Notes under the pieces: generated by a model
Told to the model about the DNA's origin: nothing
Seen by the model: only the letters and a program-made list of their open reading frames with translations
The model's database searches: none
Position numbers and translations under genes: made by a program
Assembly (NCBI GenBank): GCA_030765045.1
Contig: CM060970.1
Location: 48,914,076 to 48,978,075 of the forward strand
Length of the DNA stretch: 64,000 nt
Reading direction: 5' to 3'
Source: Tenodera sinensis
Lineage: Eukaryota; Arthropoda; Insecta; Mantodea; Mantidae
Part shown: piece by piece, positions 35,606-46,035 of the stretch
Position numbering within the stretch: the first letter of the stretch is position 1
How the letters are laid out: the number at the start of each line of letters is the position of its first letter

Positions 35606-36490
35606 TTAAGGAAGTAAAAATGTTGCGGATGCTACCTAAAATAATTATTTTTCCCAATATCCCAATCTTTTTTCATATAACCAGTTTACAAAGCAAACCT
35701 TTGAAACCGTCCTGGAATGTTCATCTCATCTAAAATACCAGTGCTTAATTTTCATTACTTATTTGTAAAATAGATGTTTCTTTAGTTTTCTCTCTTTTAT
35801 CTTACGCTAGCTAAAGGCTTTAATGGAATAAATAACGCTATATCAAGGCATATGATACACTTTTCGTGAGCATTACTACTCTTTGAAAAGCTATATACCA
35901 AAAGGAGAACCTCTAAAAAACTAAATTGGACAGGCGAGAAGCAGATAAAAAACATCAAGTTGAAACGCTGTTTGACAAAGTCTGAACGTTGCCTCGTCAA
36001 AAGAAGAGTCCACTGCTTTTATTTATAGCCCTCATATGAGGTCTTTTTGTGTGGAAAAAAGCTTTGGAAGAGCACATGTTAGTGTGGATGCAAAAGAGCG
36101 TGTCAGGAACTTAGCTGATCTATATGTCACATTGGAGGGCTGTATGCACGAGGAAAATTAAGCAAAATTAGCAGACTTTAAAGCTGCAATTACACTTGAT
36201 TTTCCGAGTTAGACTAACCTTTTTCTGGTGTACCATACTGATGTGCTTCTATGAACCGTTCTTAAAAGATCCTACTGTTTTATCTAGTTATTTTTACTAC
36301 AAAATAGGATACAGGATACAAAACAGCTTAACCTTAAACCTCACATCTACATTTTTGTTCAACGTATTGAAACAATTTGAAAATTTCATGTATCCCACTT
36401 CTGACACCAAAAAGTGCAGTTCAATTAATTTTTTTCTCGTTTTATTTTCTTCCAACTGCATGCACAGCACAATTCTCTGTTACTGATGTT
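35605..36490. other. Spacer between the R3 copies
   Basis: No gag, protease or RT motif appears in any frame. The 96-codon ORF at 36196 is an AT-rich chance frame. Confidence 0.4.
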
Positions 36491-36494
36491 ACAT

Positions 36495-36925
36495 AGTCTT
36501 CAGTCCTCGTAATATTGCAACTCACAGCTGTTTTCTTTCGTAACCTTGACTACACAACACTCATTAACTGCTTTTAAATCTTCCCTTCGACGTGGCCGCA
36601 CACACCCAGCTGACTTCCGATGACTCCTAGCTGTAGCTACTCACTCCTCTCGTCGCTTCGCCTCCTTATAAAGCAAGGATGACGTAACATGAAACTTTCT
36701 CGAGCTTCTATAAATATGTCGGCTTCCGAACACTTCTCGAATTATCTCGAAAACTCCTTTTTGTTCTGTCGCTGTGATTGTTGCCGCGTGTTCACAAATC
36801 GTGTGAGGCAGCCTGTCCTTGTGCACCGTTGTTGTTCGCACCGCCAATGCTGTGAGTCAGACCGGCCCCGAACCTTCGCTGCTGCCACTGTCGTCGCCCG
36901 GCGTCACACATTGTGACAAAAGACA
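36495..36925 (+). repeat. Direct repeat R3, copy 2 (LTR-like?), with TATA-like boxes
   Basis: It is homologous to 35065-35605: CACAGCTGTTTTCTTTCGTAA, CATTAACTGCTTTTAAATCTT, TTCTGTCGCTGTGATTGTTG, GTGAGGCAGC, GCCCGGCGTCACACATTGTG. CCTTATAAAGCAAGG at about 36662 and CTATAAATATG at about 36709 are TATA-like. An internal promoter would fit an LTR, but TG...CA ends and a target duplication were not found. The overlapping cysteine-rich ORFs here are not supported as genes. Confidence 0.45.
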
Positions 36926-37059
36926 ATTTGTTACTTTTCGTTGTTACTTTATCTCTTCTAAAACTCAAGCTCAAAAACACAGTTGTGTTTTATAATAAAC
37001 AGAATTTACAACTCGCAATGTCCTTGCAGCACAATTGTTATGTCTTATTTTAACTTTGA

Positions 37060-37170
37060 CGCATATTTCAGTCTTTTAGTTCTATTCTCGCTGTCTCACA
37101 AACAGCTGGCTTCGATCACATTCATTAAAACTGCTTCACACAAGTAACTCCGATGCGATACTCAATGTCC
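37060..37170 (+). repeat. Possible third, short R3 fragment
   Basis: Only CAAACAGCTGGCTTCG and CATTAAAACTGCTTCACAC resemble the first third of R3. The match is weak. Confidence 0.25.
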
Positions 37171-37365
37171 TACAAGAGTTTCTGCGCGCATATCATCCCT
37201 GCCAAGCTGCACCTAACGCCTTCGCTGACACTTACGACCCTGAGAGAACCAATGGGATGAAGGATAAGTAAAATTGTTAATAAAATGGACTGGAAGGACT
37301 GGAAATTCGGAGCGATGTAATTATTTTTCACAGCATTCGGCTGGCGAAAAACCATGGATCAGAAA

Positions 37366-37450
37366 GGTTAGCCATGGGAATCGAACTCATGACCTTCCTA
37401 AGGCCAGCCTTACTCTTTACCAAGCAGCCATCTCGCTCGGTACTCTTGTA
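37366..37450 (-). mobile_element. tRNA-like SINE head
   Basis: The minus strand reads CGAGATGGCTGCTTGGTAAAG (an A box) then TGAGTTCGATTCCCATGGC (a B box). The spacing between them fits a tRNA. The flanking strands do not form an acceptor stem, so it is not a tRNA gene. Confidence 0.5.
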
Positions 37451-37479
37451 TAAGCTATACTTACAGACGCCTATTCTTC

Positions 37480-38108
37480 TAGTTCATGTTGATCCAGATA
37501 ATGGTTTGCAAGAACTTATAGCTAATTTCTTGAAGTTGCAAGAGGAGAATGGAAACATATTAGGCTTTAAGCGATAATCTCATTTTTAATGAGGAAAGCC
37601 GGTCTTTATGTGAAATTCCATTCTCTTTGCATAGACAAAAGATATAAAAAAATAACACATTGCTGTTTGTGAAAAGTATAAGAACGGAAAATTCAAACAA
37701 GTAAGAAGGTTGGGTAGGAAATGGTTCACTCAATAAAAATTGTGCTTGATATAAATTCTGTTTTAACATCTACCGTTTTGTGCAATAAGATTTTGTCTAT
37801 TTTTGAAGGTTTACCAGTTATGCAAAAGTCATCCAGAATGAAGAGGTCTTCTGAGGACTTTTTCAGATAAATCGAAGTATGCATTTTGTTTGGCCATATG
37901 GTATTTTAATCAAAATTATTAGGAATTTTGGAGAAAATAAACATTTTGGCAATTATTGCATGTAAAGAGTAATTTACTTTGGGGGATTTTCTTGAAAAAT
38001 CTTCTTTTCCGTCCTTGTAAAGTGCTAAACCGACTTTTCGTTTTGGAGTTCTTATATTCAGAGATATTCATATGTACACACACACACACACGCACACACA
38101 CACACACG

Positions 38109-38149
<41 letters not shown>

Positions 38150-38296
38150 AGAGAGACACGCACACATACACTTTCAGATGCTTTTTTGTTCAGGAAATCA
38201 TTAAAAGTCGTATATTTTCGGTGAAATCTCGTATTGTATATTTTGATGGGATTCCATACTTCCTCTACTTCTCTACATCGTACAGAAAGTAACAAG
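37480..38296 (-). repeat. Diverged copy of repeat family X
   Basis: The X order is preserved: AGGCTTTAAGCGATAATC, GGTAGGAAATGGTTCACTC, TTTACCAGTTATGCAAAAGTC, AAAGAGTAATTTAC, a long (CA)n at 38077-38147, GGTGAAATCTCG, ATGGGATTCCATACTTCC. It ends CTACATCGTACAGAAAGTAAC. It is more diverged than the copies at 32402-34652. Confidence 0.7.
38076..38148 (+). repeat. (CA)n microsatellite within an X copy
   Basis: Over 70 bases of CA with a few CG units, at the position where every X copy has its alternating tract. The ORFs around it are low-complexity shadows. Confidence 0.95.
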
Positions 38297-38389
38297 AAAA
38301 GAGAAGAAGAAGGAAATGTTTAACAATTTTATTACAAGAAGAGCACAACAGCTGGCTTAAATTGAAAGATGAAGTAATAGTCTCATTGT

Positions 38390-39595
38390 TGCATATTTTT
38401 ACTTGGTCTACTAGGTATAGTAGGCCGCCTCCGTAGCGCAGCTGGCAGCGCGCTTGCCTGTGGCGCGGAGGACCCGGGTTCGATCCCCGGTACCAGCATG
38501 GGGATTTTATCCCCTCTGGGAGGTCTGGCACAGGGTGCACTCAGCCTCGTTAGGTCCCGGGGGGACCAATTGAGGAGCTACTTGATGGAGAAGTAGCCGC
38601 CCCAGGTCGAGAAGACCGCATAACTGGCCGGGAGGGCTCGGGGCGCTGACCACGTCCCACCCTCCAGTACTGCACCTCACCAATGACGCCTGTAGTGGGC
38701 AGAGGTGGGGGACGCAGCGGCTGGGCGGTAGGCCTTGGCCCTTCGTGGGCTGTCGCGCGGGGTTTACATTTTTACTAGGTATAGTAAGTAAGGCAAGTAG
38801 TATCCAAATATTCGATGTGGAGATTTCACCGAAAATGTTTTGAGGCCCCCTGAATCCAAAGAAAAAAGCATATTTAGGAAAAGGTGTGTGCGTGTGTGTG
38901 TGTGTGTTTCCGTCTGTGAACTGGATAACTCAAAAATGAAAAGTGACTTAAAAACCAAAGTTGGAATTTAAGTTTAATATCTTTCAAGGATACGATACGA
39001 AGATTTTAAAGAAAATTCCTCCACCCTAAACTACCCTTTACATGGAAATTTTTTTGAAAATTTTGATTTCCTCAATAATAGCTCTTAAGATTTTGACGTC
39101 ATATGTTTAAGATATTTTATGGCAAATGAAATGTATATTTTGAATTCTGGCTATAGCCCATGTAGTCCTGCTTACTGTTGATGACTTTAGAATATACACA
39201 AAATCCTACTACACGAAAATATATACAAACACGCTACTTATCTCTAATGAATTTTGTGTGGAGTGAATAATTTCGGAGATATTCATCATTTCTCTGATTT
39301 TTCCAATACTCACACTTTTCTAGAATGTTATATAGTTTATTTGTTTGGCCATGGAAACAGAATGGAATTTCAAAGCCATTGCATAGCGACTACCTTTAAA
39401 TGATTTGACTAACGCTCAAAGCCTACTGTACTCCCATATTCCCCTTGCACCTACACGGAAGTTAGGAACAGCATAATTTCTGTAAATTTTTATCTGGGTT
39501 AAATAGAGTAGATAGAGGAAGAAGCGTTTGTAAGAATAGTTTGTCCTAGAGTGAGTAGAGAAAGTTATGTGAGCGCAACGCACTAGATTTTTATA
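38390..39595 (+). repeat. Full copy of repeat family X, split by a SINE
   Basis: The left end (ATTTTTACTTGGTCTACTAGG) lies at 38392-38422. After the SINE the copy resumes at 38773 with AAGTAAGGCAAGTAGTATCC, GAGGCCCCCTGAATCC, a GT tract at 38885-38907, CTATAGCCCATGTAGTCC and CCCCTTGCACCTACACGG. It ends at GTAGAGAAAGTTATGTGAGCG, then CAACGCACTAGATTTTT. Confidence 0.8.
38423..38772 (+). mobile_element. Full-length tRNA-derived SINE with 14-bp target duplication
   Basis: The insert is flanked by perfect TACTAGGTATAGTA at 38409-38422 and 38773-38786. The head carries a pol III A box (TAGCGCAGCTGGCAGCGCG) and B box (GGGTTCGATCCCCGG) at tRNA spacing, followed by a GC-rich body of about 270 bp ending GGGTTTACATTTT. 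The body is far richer in GC than its surroundings. The perfect duplication suggests a fairly recent insertion. A fragment of the same family lies at 43726-43835. Mobilisation would need a LINE partner acting in trans. Confidence 0.9.
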
Positions 39596-39599
39596 ACAG

Positions 39600-40460
39600 A
39601 AGTATAAGACTTATTGATTTTGATATATGATCTTAGTCACCCATAACAAACTAGGATTAAATTTTTGTTTTTACTGTAGTGTGTTTTGTGCATGGCGTTT
39701 ACTTTGTTTCTCCCTGAGAGGAGTAGTTGTAGTTGTACTTTCATCTTCAAGCTTAGAAACGGGGTATGGGCAAGAGCTATATATTACTTGAACAGAAGAG
39801 AAATGTTACCAACCACATTTTACTCTCCTCTTCCGTTATATTGCTTGGTTTTAACGAAGGACAATGTAGGCCTCGACTAATTGTATTCAGCTTAGGTAGA
39901 CGTAGAGATAGACAGAGCGTTACTCAACGCGAAAGGAGTAAATCCCCAGCCTCTACCTGCACTTGTTAACTTTACCCCTCAAGTTTCTCTTCTCAGCCCT
40001 AATTACCTAGCATTAATCTCGCCTTGCAAATGAAAACTATTGCCCTGTAAGATTTACTGCAGGATTAAACGCCCTGGTTTCTCTCCGCCCGACATAGACA
40101 ACTTATTAAATAATTTATGGCTTGTAGAATGTGAAACACGTGTGTCGTACTGGGAAAATCCCTCGTCATGCAGGATATGTTTAACCACTACTTTGCGTTT
40201 TGTGCTCTCCCTCACAAAGTGATTTTAGAACTGACAACCTCCAAGTGCGCACATAACAAACCATATTCACTGCTGTTGGAATAAGTAATATTAAATGTAT
40301 TCAGAAAGGCAGACAAGTGAAGACTTCATGTTGAACTAATTCTTAATTATTATAGAATGAATAAACAGATGCTAATGAATAATGGGCAACAAAAACTAGA
40401 AGCTAATGTGGGATTGAGACAAGGCTATGGTGGTATCCATTTTGTGATTTATATCTGAAT
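39600..40460. other. Non-coding DNA, nothing recognised
   Basis: Short ORFs at 39686-40222 overlap in several frames without domain resemblance. Confidence 0.4.
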
Positions 40461-40463
40461 AAA

Positions 40464-40960
40464 GTACAGTAAAGCCTCGATTATCCTAGGTAAGGAGGAC
40501 CGACAGTACCTCTAATAATCGAAAAGTCGAATAACACGGATTATGTCAAAAATAGAGAGGTAAACTATGATAAACTGGCGAAATGAATGAAAATGTGATC
40601 CAAAATGTAAAAAAGGGCGTCTACTATATTATAAAAGGGTAAAAATGATGTAGACACATATAAATAAAAAATAAAAATGCAATATAAAAAGGACGTACAG
40701 TACATACACACAACACGTACAGCCGGCTTCAAATGTTTTCCGAGTAACATGCTTTTAGCCGCACGAATCTGGAATTGATTATCTATTACCTAGGCCAGGT
40801 GGTCTCAAAGGTCGACTTGCCAAATCATACCTGTCTACAAGAGTGAGGAGCGTTATATGTTCGTAATTCCAAAGAAAATGTCACTCAAACATTTCTCTTA
40901 CACTTAGTCGTAAGAAGAAAACATGTAAACGTGTAAAGAAAACATTTTTATATCGAGCTA
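40464..40960 (+). mobile_element. pogo/Tigger-like element end plus R2 block (copy 2)
   Basis: TACAGTAAAGCCTCGATTATCC at 40464-40485 matches the CAGTA(g/a)A.CCTCGATTATCCG termini of pogo/Tigger elements, preceded by TA, the usual target. TCTAATAATCGAAAAGTCGA follows, also typical just inside such ends. About 320 bases on, the R2 block at 40785-40960 aligns with 14335-14215. No transposase is seen and the right end was not found. Confidence 0.55.
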
Positions 40961-40964
40961 AGAT

Positions 40965-41565
40965 GTTTCTTGTTGACTGATTTCGCCAGAACGCCGCTGT
41001 GCTTAATCTCACTTCCAGGTTCGAAGGATGATAGCTAACCTGTTTCTTGCTGCATTTATGGATGCAATATTTTCAGCTAAATCTTGATAAAATACTGAAT
41101 TTCGTACTCCACATCAACCAGATGGGGCCACCCTAACTTTTCAGCTCCACTTTTGTTTAGGAGCTGCGTAGAACATGAAATCCCCCTTTTTTCCTTCCTT
41201 TTTAGCTTGAACCAATCGAGCGCTTCATTTTATATACGTAGGCAAAGAAAAACAGCGTTTATCTAAAATTGAAGTCACCTAGATCTGCACTCTCATCTTC
41301 ATGTATCACATCAAGAAACAAGTGCCGTAGCTGATACGGAAACAAGCTGCAGGTGGCTGGAAGATGTGAGAAGTGCTTCTTCTGTGAGGAATAAATGAAA
41401 GAATAGTTTTATATCCGTATTTATATTTTACTTATCTTTATTGAGTACAGGCTTTTGAAACACATTAGTAACTATAATCACGACAATACACATAAGTACT
41501 CATCAGAAACAACAATGAACAAATGAAGAAGTGAACAAAGATATAGTAGCTAACACTGTGGGGTT
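40965..41565. other. Non-coding DNA, nothing recognised
   Basis: No coding or repeat signature is visible. Confidence 0.4.
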
Positions 41566-41569
41566 ATAC

Positions 41570-42180
41570 TATACTTTTAATATGAAGCCGAAGCCATCAT
41601 TTGCGTCGTGTCTCCCAGGATTTATCGGTGAGAGTGATACTCATCAGAGATGAACAGCTGTTGAGGTGTTCCTTGGTTGCAGACTATACAATATGGGCTT
41701 TATATGATACCAATATGCTACAGGTGTTTGCTCAGGCAATCATGGCCTTGGTCAGTCTGAATTTAGAAACTGATTCACGTCTTCGCCAGTTTGATGACGG
41801 TATTTATCTTTCCATTGATAGCTGCTGAGTTTATTATCTAGACGATCCCGATGGGAGAAACAAGTATTATGATAGATGCTGCTCCAGCAAACGAAAGTTC
41901 TCTGCTGAAGGGACGAATCAAAGTCCAGTTTTTTGCTAACGTATCTGCCGTCTCATTATCAACAATTCCGCAGTGGGACGGGATCTATTGTAGAACTATT
42001 GTTTTGTACAGTAAGAGTTCTGATTAAATGATATGCCATTACAGATAAGTGTGTTGGTAAGGTTTATGATAAAAAAATATTGCAGCTTGGGAAACGCTGT
42101 TGAGATTGCTGTTGATCTATGTGTGAGTTGTTTTAAGACGAACTAAATTGCTCTTATCTCTCCATCAAAGGCTGTGCGAT
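41570..42180 (-). pseudogene. LINE ORF2 3' end: RNase H and C-terminal region, broken
   Basis: On the minus strand, AFDGEIRAI near 42165-42140 is the RNase H motif with its catalytic Glu. IPSHCGIVDNETADTLAK near 41990-41940 is the closing RNase H motif with His and Asp. Then follow RELSFAGAASII, RWDRLDNKLSSYQWKDKY-like pieces, a TGEDVNQFLNSD region, and near 41690-41600 ATKEHLNSCSSLMS and DKSWETRRK. Several frameshifts and stops are present. The RT and endonuclease parts are absent. It lies only about 135 bases upstream of the acceptor of the host exon at 42316, so it is intronic. Confidence 0.8.
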
Positions 42181-42315
42181 TACTTCCTAGCGATGTTTAT
42201 GCACTGTACACCATATACCAGTGTATATCATTACTAATGCATATACTTATGAACATAGCCTTTATAATCCTACATGTTCACAGTACTGATGGGGAACTTG
42301 TGTTGTCTGTTGCAG

Positions 42316-42539
42316 GGATTATAACGTCGTCGCGTATGATCGGGGAGCGGTTGAGTGCGTCAGGTACGCGACTCAACACAGTGTCCGCAGGGAGTCCTGT
42401 GATGCCCGGCGGTAACAAGAGCAGCACTGAAAGTGTTCCCCGCTCTAGCACAGGAGGCTTGAAGTCCGTATCACGACAGAGTCTGTTGGATATCGTGTCT
42501 TGTCGGTTTGGAGTCCGCAGCAAACATCCTCAACATCAG
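42316..42539 (+). CDS. Coding exon A of an unrecognised host gene
   Basis: Acceptor TTGTCTGTTGCAG ends at 42315. The open frame encodes a serine-rich, basic segment (IITSSRMIGERLSASGTRLN near its start, then SPVMPGGNKSSTESVPRSS, LKSVSRQSLLDIVSCRFGVR, ending SKHPQHQ). Codon 1 is split, so it enters in phase 1 and leaves in phase 0. The donor is CAG|GCAAGT, a classic GC-AG site. The alternative GT at 42545 would shift the next exon into an early stop. GC content is well above the flanks. The sequence looks like a phosphorylatable linker leading into a structured domain. I do not recognise the protein. Confidence 0.7.
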
Positions 42540-43725
42540 GCAAGTATACATACCGTTTTGATGTCTTCAGTGTTGCAAAAATAATGACAATATTAACAAT
42601 AATTACAGTGATAATTGAAATGTTAATAAAAACGGTAATAACAATGATCACAATAATAACAAAAATGATGAATAGTAGGTAATAATATAATACAATTTGA
42701 TTAACAATTCTCCAATATAGTACTGTGCACTTTAGATATTGTGACAACTATATTTTCATAAATTCTGATTCACCAAATGTGACAGAAGCCGGCGCCATGA
42801 TGACACTTTAATTAAGATGGGTTCTAAATAAAGCAAACATGTGAACTTTGACTAGCGGATAGTTCATCATACGTCCTAATTTTATTTATTAAAGAATACG
42901 AAAATGACATGCAAAGTATTGCATTCTTTTCATCTGCTTAAACATCCGGTAATCTATCACACACTGAAATACATGAAGGTTAATGAATGCAACTAGATTC
43001 GAACGCCTGTTTCTTTTAAAGTAGTAATTCTGACAATGGATTAATTTTGGAACTTCATATATTTTCACTTTTAAATCCCATACAGGCATTTGTTAACGGA
43101 ATAGTTCACGAAAGAAGTTTCTTATAAATGCCTTATGCATATATCCATAAAAAACTCGATTGAAATCTGCTTTACTCATGCTGATTTTATTAAAAGCACT
43201 TGTAAAAAAATGAAACATGTGTAACTTTACTTACTGTGTTCTTGAGAATCCCAAATGTGTAAAATTTTTCTCCCTCTAGGGACGTATAAACGTCCACACA
43301 CGAAAATGCTAAGTCGAGGCGGTTTGATGTTTATCTATGCTTCCACCAGACTGCCTGGTTTATTAAAGCGTTCATCATGTGACTGTTCTTGTGAAGATTT
43401 CTCTCCACATATCAAAACACCACGTTTCCCTTTTACCTCGTACTTTGCGTACGAAAACAATGGAATGTAGAGGTAGCTCCTAGTGAAAGAGGAACGGTAA
43501 ATAACGCTCTGCTGTGTCGCTTTTGAGGACCATCCAACAGGAATTGCACAAGTGAAAAGTTGTGGCGATTTCACAATTTCTTAATAATTCACTATGATAA
43601 GTAAGGTTCTACTAGGCCTATGCAAATCTGTAATTTTCCCTGCGTATTAAGAACTATCCCTTGATTAATTGGATGGGAAGAAAAGTTGCTTAATTAACAT
43701 GTTCTGTGTCATGCGGCTCTTTGAG

Positions 43726-43835
43726 TGTAAACCTTGGCCTACCGCCGGCTGCTGAATCCCCCACCTCTGTCCACTACGGGCGTCATTAACAGGGTCCAGT
43801 TGTGGAGAGTGGGACGTTCTCAGCGGCTCGAGATC
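43726..43835 (-). mobile_element. SINE 3' fragment, same family as 38423-38772
   Basis: The minus strand matches the last third of that SINE: GGGACG, TGACGCCCGTAGTGG, ACAGAGGTGGGGGATTCAGC, GGCGGTAGGCCAAGGTTTAC. It is 5' truncated, as is usual for retroposed copies. Confidence 0.7.
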
Positions 43836-45004
43836 AAGTTTCTTGGTGGAATACTATGACCTGGCGCTGCAGGTAGTAGAGAAATTGTTATAAAAGTGGA
43901 AGACAAAATAAGAATTATACATTACTCCACGATATCTTATGCCACTGATTATGGCACACCGAACAATACCTAACTGAAGCTATAGACCATCTACTAACTC
44001 ATCCGATTTAAAAAGCGTATCTTCTTTTATAGTAATTTTTGTACTTGATTGCCCCATGTGGATAAAATTCTCACGTGATAAAAATTTGGGAAGTTGAAAC
44101 TTTTAAATTTAGTGAATATAGTTCTTGCAACCAAATAATACCTTTGTGTATCATTAAAATTTTTTTACAAAAATAATAAATTGTGCAGGATATTTATGTT
44201 TCAGCACTTAAATTATTAAAACTCTAAATCCGAAACTATGTACAATATCGAAAGAGCCTTCATACAACGTGTGCTTAAAATCTTAAATTCAGGAAAAATG
44301 TAATCATAAAAAGTTTAGATAATCGTAAGCCAAAAAATATTGTTAGAAAATTAAATGGCATGGAAATAATTGCTTGAAGAAATAGAATTAAACCTATTGA
44401 TAAATGGTGGTTTAAAAATAATAAAATAATTCTTAAGGTTATACTAATCCCTAATAATAAATGTAGAATGTAGAAATGTAGAAATTCATGTGCTAATTAT
44501 ACATAACTACGGTTTTCCAATTAAAGCACGCATTTTGTCATTTGAACAACCAGAAATGCAATACCACAATTACATCCTTCCATTAATGTTTTGAAAGAAG
44601 TAAGTATTTTTTCCAAGAAGTTGTTGAAAAGTTAGTTTGGAGTACTCTTACAACAGCGATAAAAGAGCTACACACCATTTATTTTAATTTACTTTCTGCA
44701 AAATGTTTATGCATAACCTTCTCCGTTTATTGCTTTTTTTTATTGACGAGAACAGAAAAAGTGTATTGCTTCGAATTACATCTCCTTTGTGGTTAATATC
44801 TGTACATAGATACCTGCAAGAGAGTGTAAACTGACTTATGCCACTGTTGATTTGAATCTCTGAAATATTCCTTAAACTGCTGGAACGAAAATGTAAACTA
44901 AAGTAATTATTCTTTGGCTGAGACAAGTTTTGTTGTATTGCTAAGCCTTAAGCGGAATGGGACATATTTTATTTACGCCTACTTCCGAGATAACTGCCCT
45001 TGCT

Positions 45005-45200
45005 TTATACCGGGAAACGTATTGCCACCCTGCGGGCCTGATTTATATCTTATGGATTACCTTGCTTGGAGTCAGCTGCAGAAGATGGTGCACCCCAAAT
45101 AGTAGTCGAAATAGCAGGGAGCAAGTAACAGCTGCAGTCAGATAGATCATGAATGCCAAGTATGTGGAGAAAGCAGCCTGAAATAGTCGTGGAGAAAATG
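45005..45200 (+). pseudogene. Tc1/mariner-like transposase C-terminal scrap
   Basis: LPPCGPDLYLMDYLAWSQLQ at about 45022-45080 resembles the 'WPP.SPDLNp.DY..W..L' segment around the last catalytic acid of Tc1/mariner transposases. Broken downstream pieces follow. It has stops and no ends, so this is only a scrap and the family assignment is tentative. Confidence 0.4.
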
Positions 45201-45659
45201 ATGATCGTATTGAAAAACACTTTGAAGTAGAGAATCGTTATGAATGGCATATATTGTTATCTCATTAAGAAAGCACATTCATGGGTTTTGAGATAGGTTT
45301 TGTTGTCTTCAGGAACAAAATACTGCGACTTCTGTATCTACCCGTCACGGTTGGGATTTGGGCATCTCAGCCGATGGCTTCTTGTGTGTCAGATTAAAGA
45401 TATTCCATTAATGTATTATTATATACGTATAGAATCTATCTCTAACATCCATTAGATTCCATTAGAAAGAAGGAACATGGAGACTGGTGGATTGTAGATA
45501 TAGTACTGTAAGTAAACCATTGTTTTGAGGAAATGGTCAGAGTAAACTTTGGGCAAAATTGAATTTTTGATGGGAGGAGTGTCCTCCTGGGAGAAAGGAT
45601 GAATTGAAGGTACCAACAACCAGTCAGAACATACCACAGACACAGACGGAACTACCACT

Positions 45660-46035
45660 ACGGTAGCCCCTAACAGGTGCAGGCGAGTTCTTCAGCCCTA
45701 TGGAGCTCCAGGGTCGCCACACACAGCCTGCCACCTACCAGTTCCGGTTAAACAATCAGAGCCCCTGGGATGGTGACTAGCCGACCACAGCGTCTCCCTT
45801 CAGCCGAGTACGGTATTCCAGAGCGCAAGCTCCACCGCGTACGAATCTGCTGACTCTTACAACCTGGAAAGACCTGACAGAAAGAATGAAATGAATGAAA
45901 GGAAAGGAAGTGAAACGGAGGAATGCAAGGTAAATATTCTTCAGAGTTCACCTGAGTGACCTGGGAAGACACCCGAAAAGCCCGAGGTCAGGAAGGTCAG
46001 CCGCGGGAACCGAACCCACACCTCCCGATTGCGGA
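45660..46035 (-). mobile_element. tRNA-derived SINE, a different family
   Basis: The minus strand has a B-box-like TGGGTTCGGTTCCCGCGGC at about 46019-46001. A body follows (CTGACCTTCCTGACCTCGGG, TTCATTTCATTCTTTCTGTC, GGTGGAGCTTGCGCTCTGG), ending near CCTGTTAGGGGCTACCG. It is GC-rich against AT-rich flanks. The A box region near 46030 is degraded. Confidence 0.6.

Noticed and set aside
37919..38295. Cysteine/valine and His/Thr-rich ORFs
   Set aside because: They are translations of the (CA)n tract in a family X copy.
38423..38498. tRNA gene
   Set aside because: A and B boxes are good, but the 5' and 3' strands do not pair as an acceptor stem. A long SINE body and target duplication follow. 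The other tRNA-like heads fail in the same way.
41601..41828. 75-codon plus-strand ORF as an upstream exon of the host gene
   Set aside because: It is the antisense shadow of the LINE RNase H/C-terminal fragment at 41570-42180.
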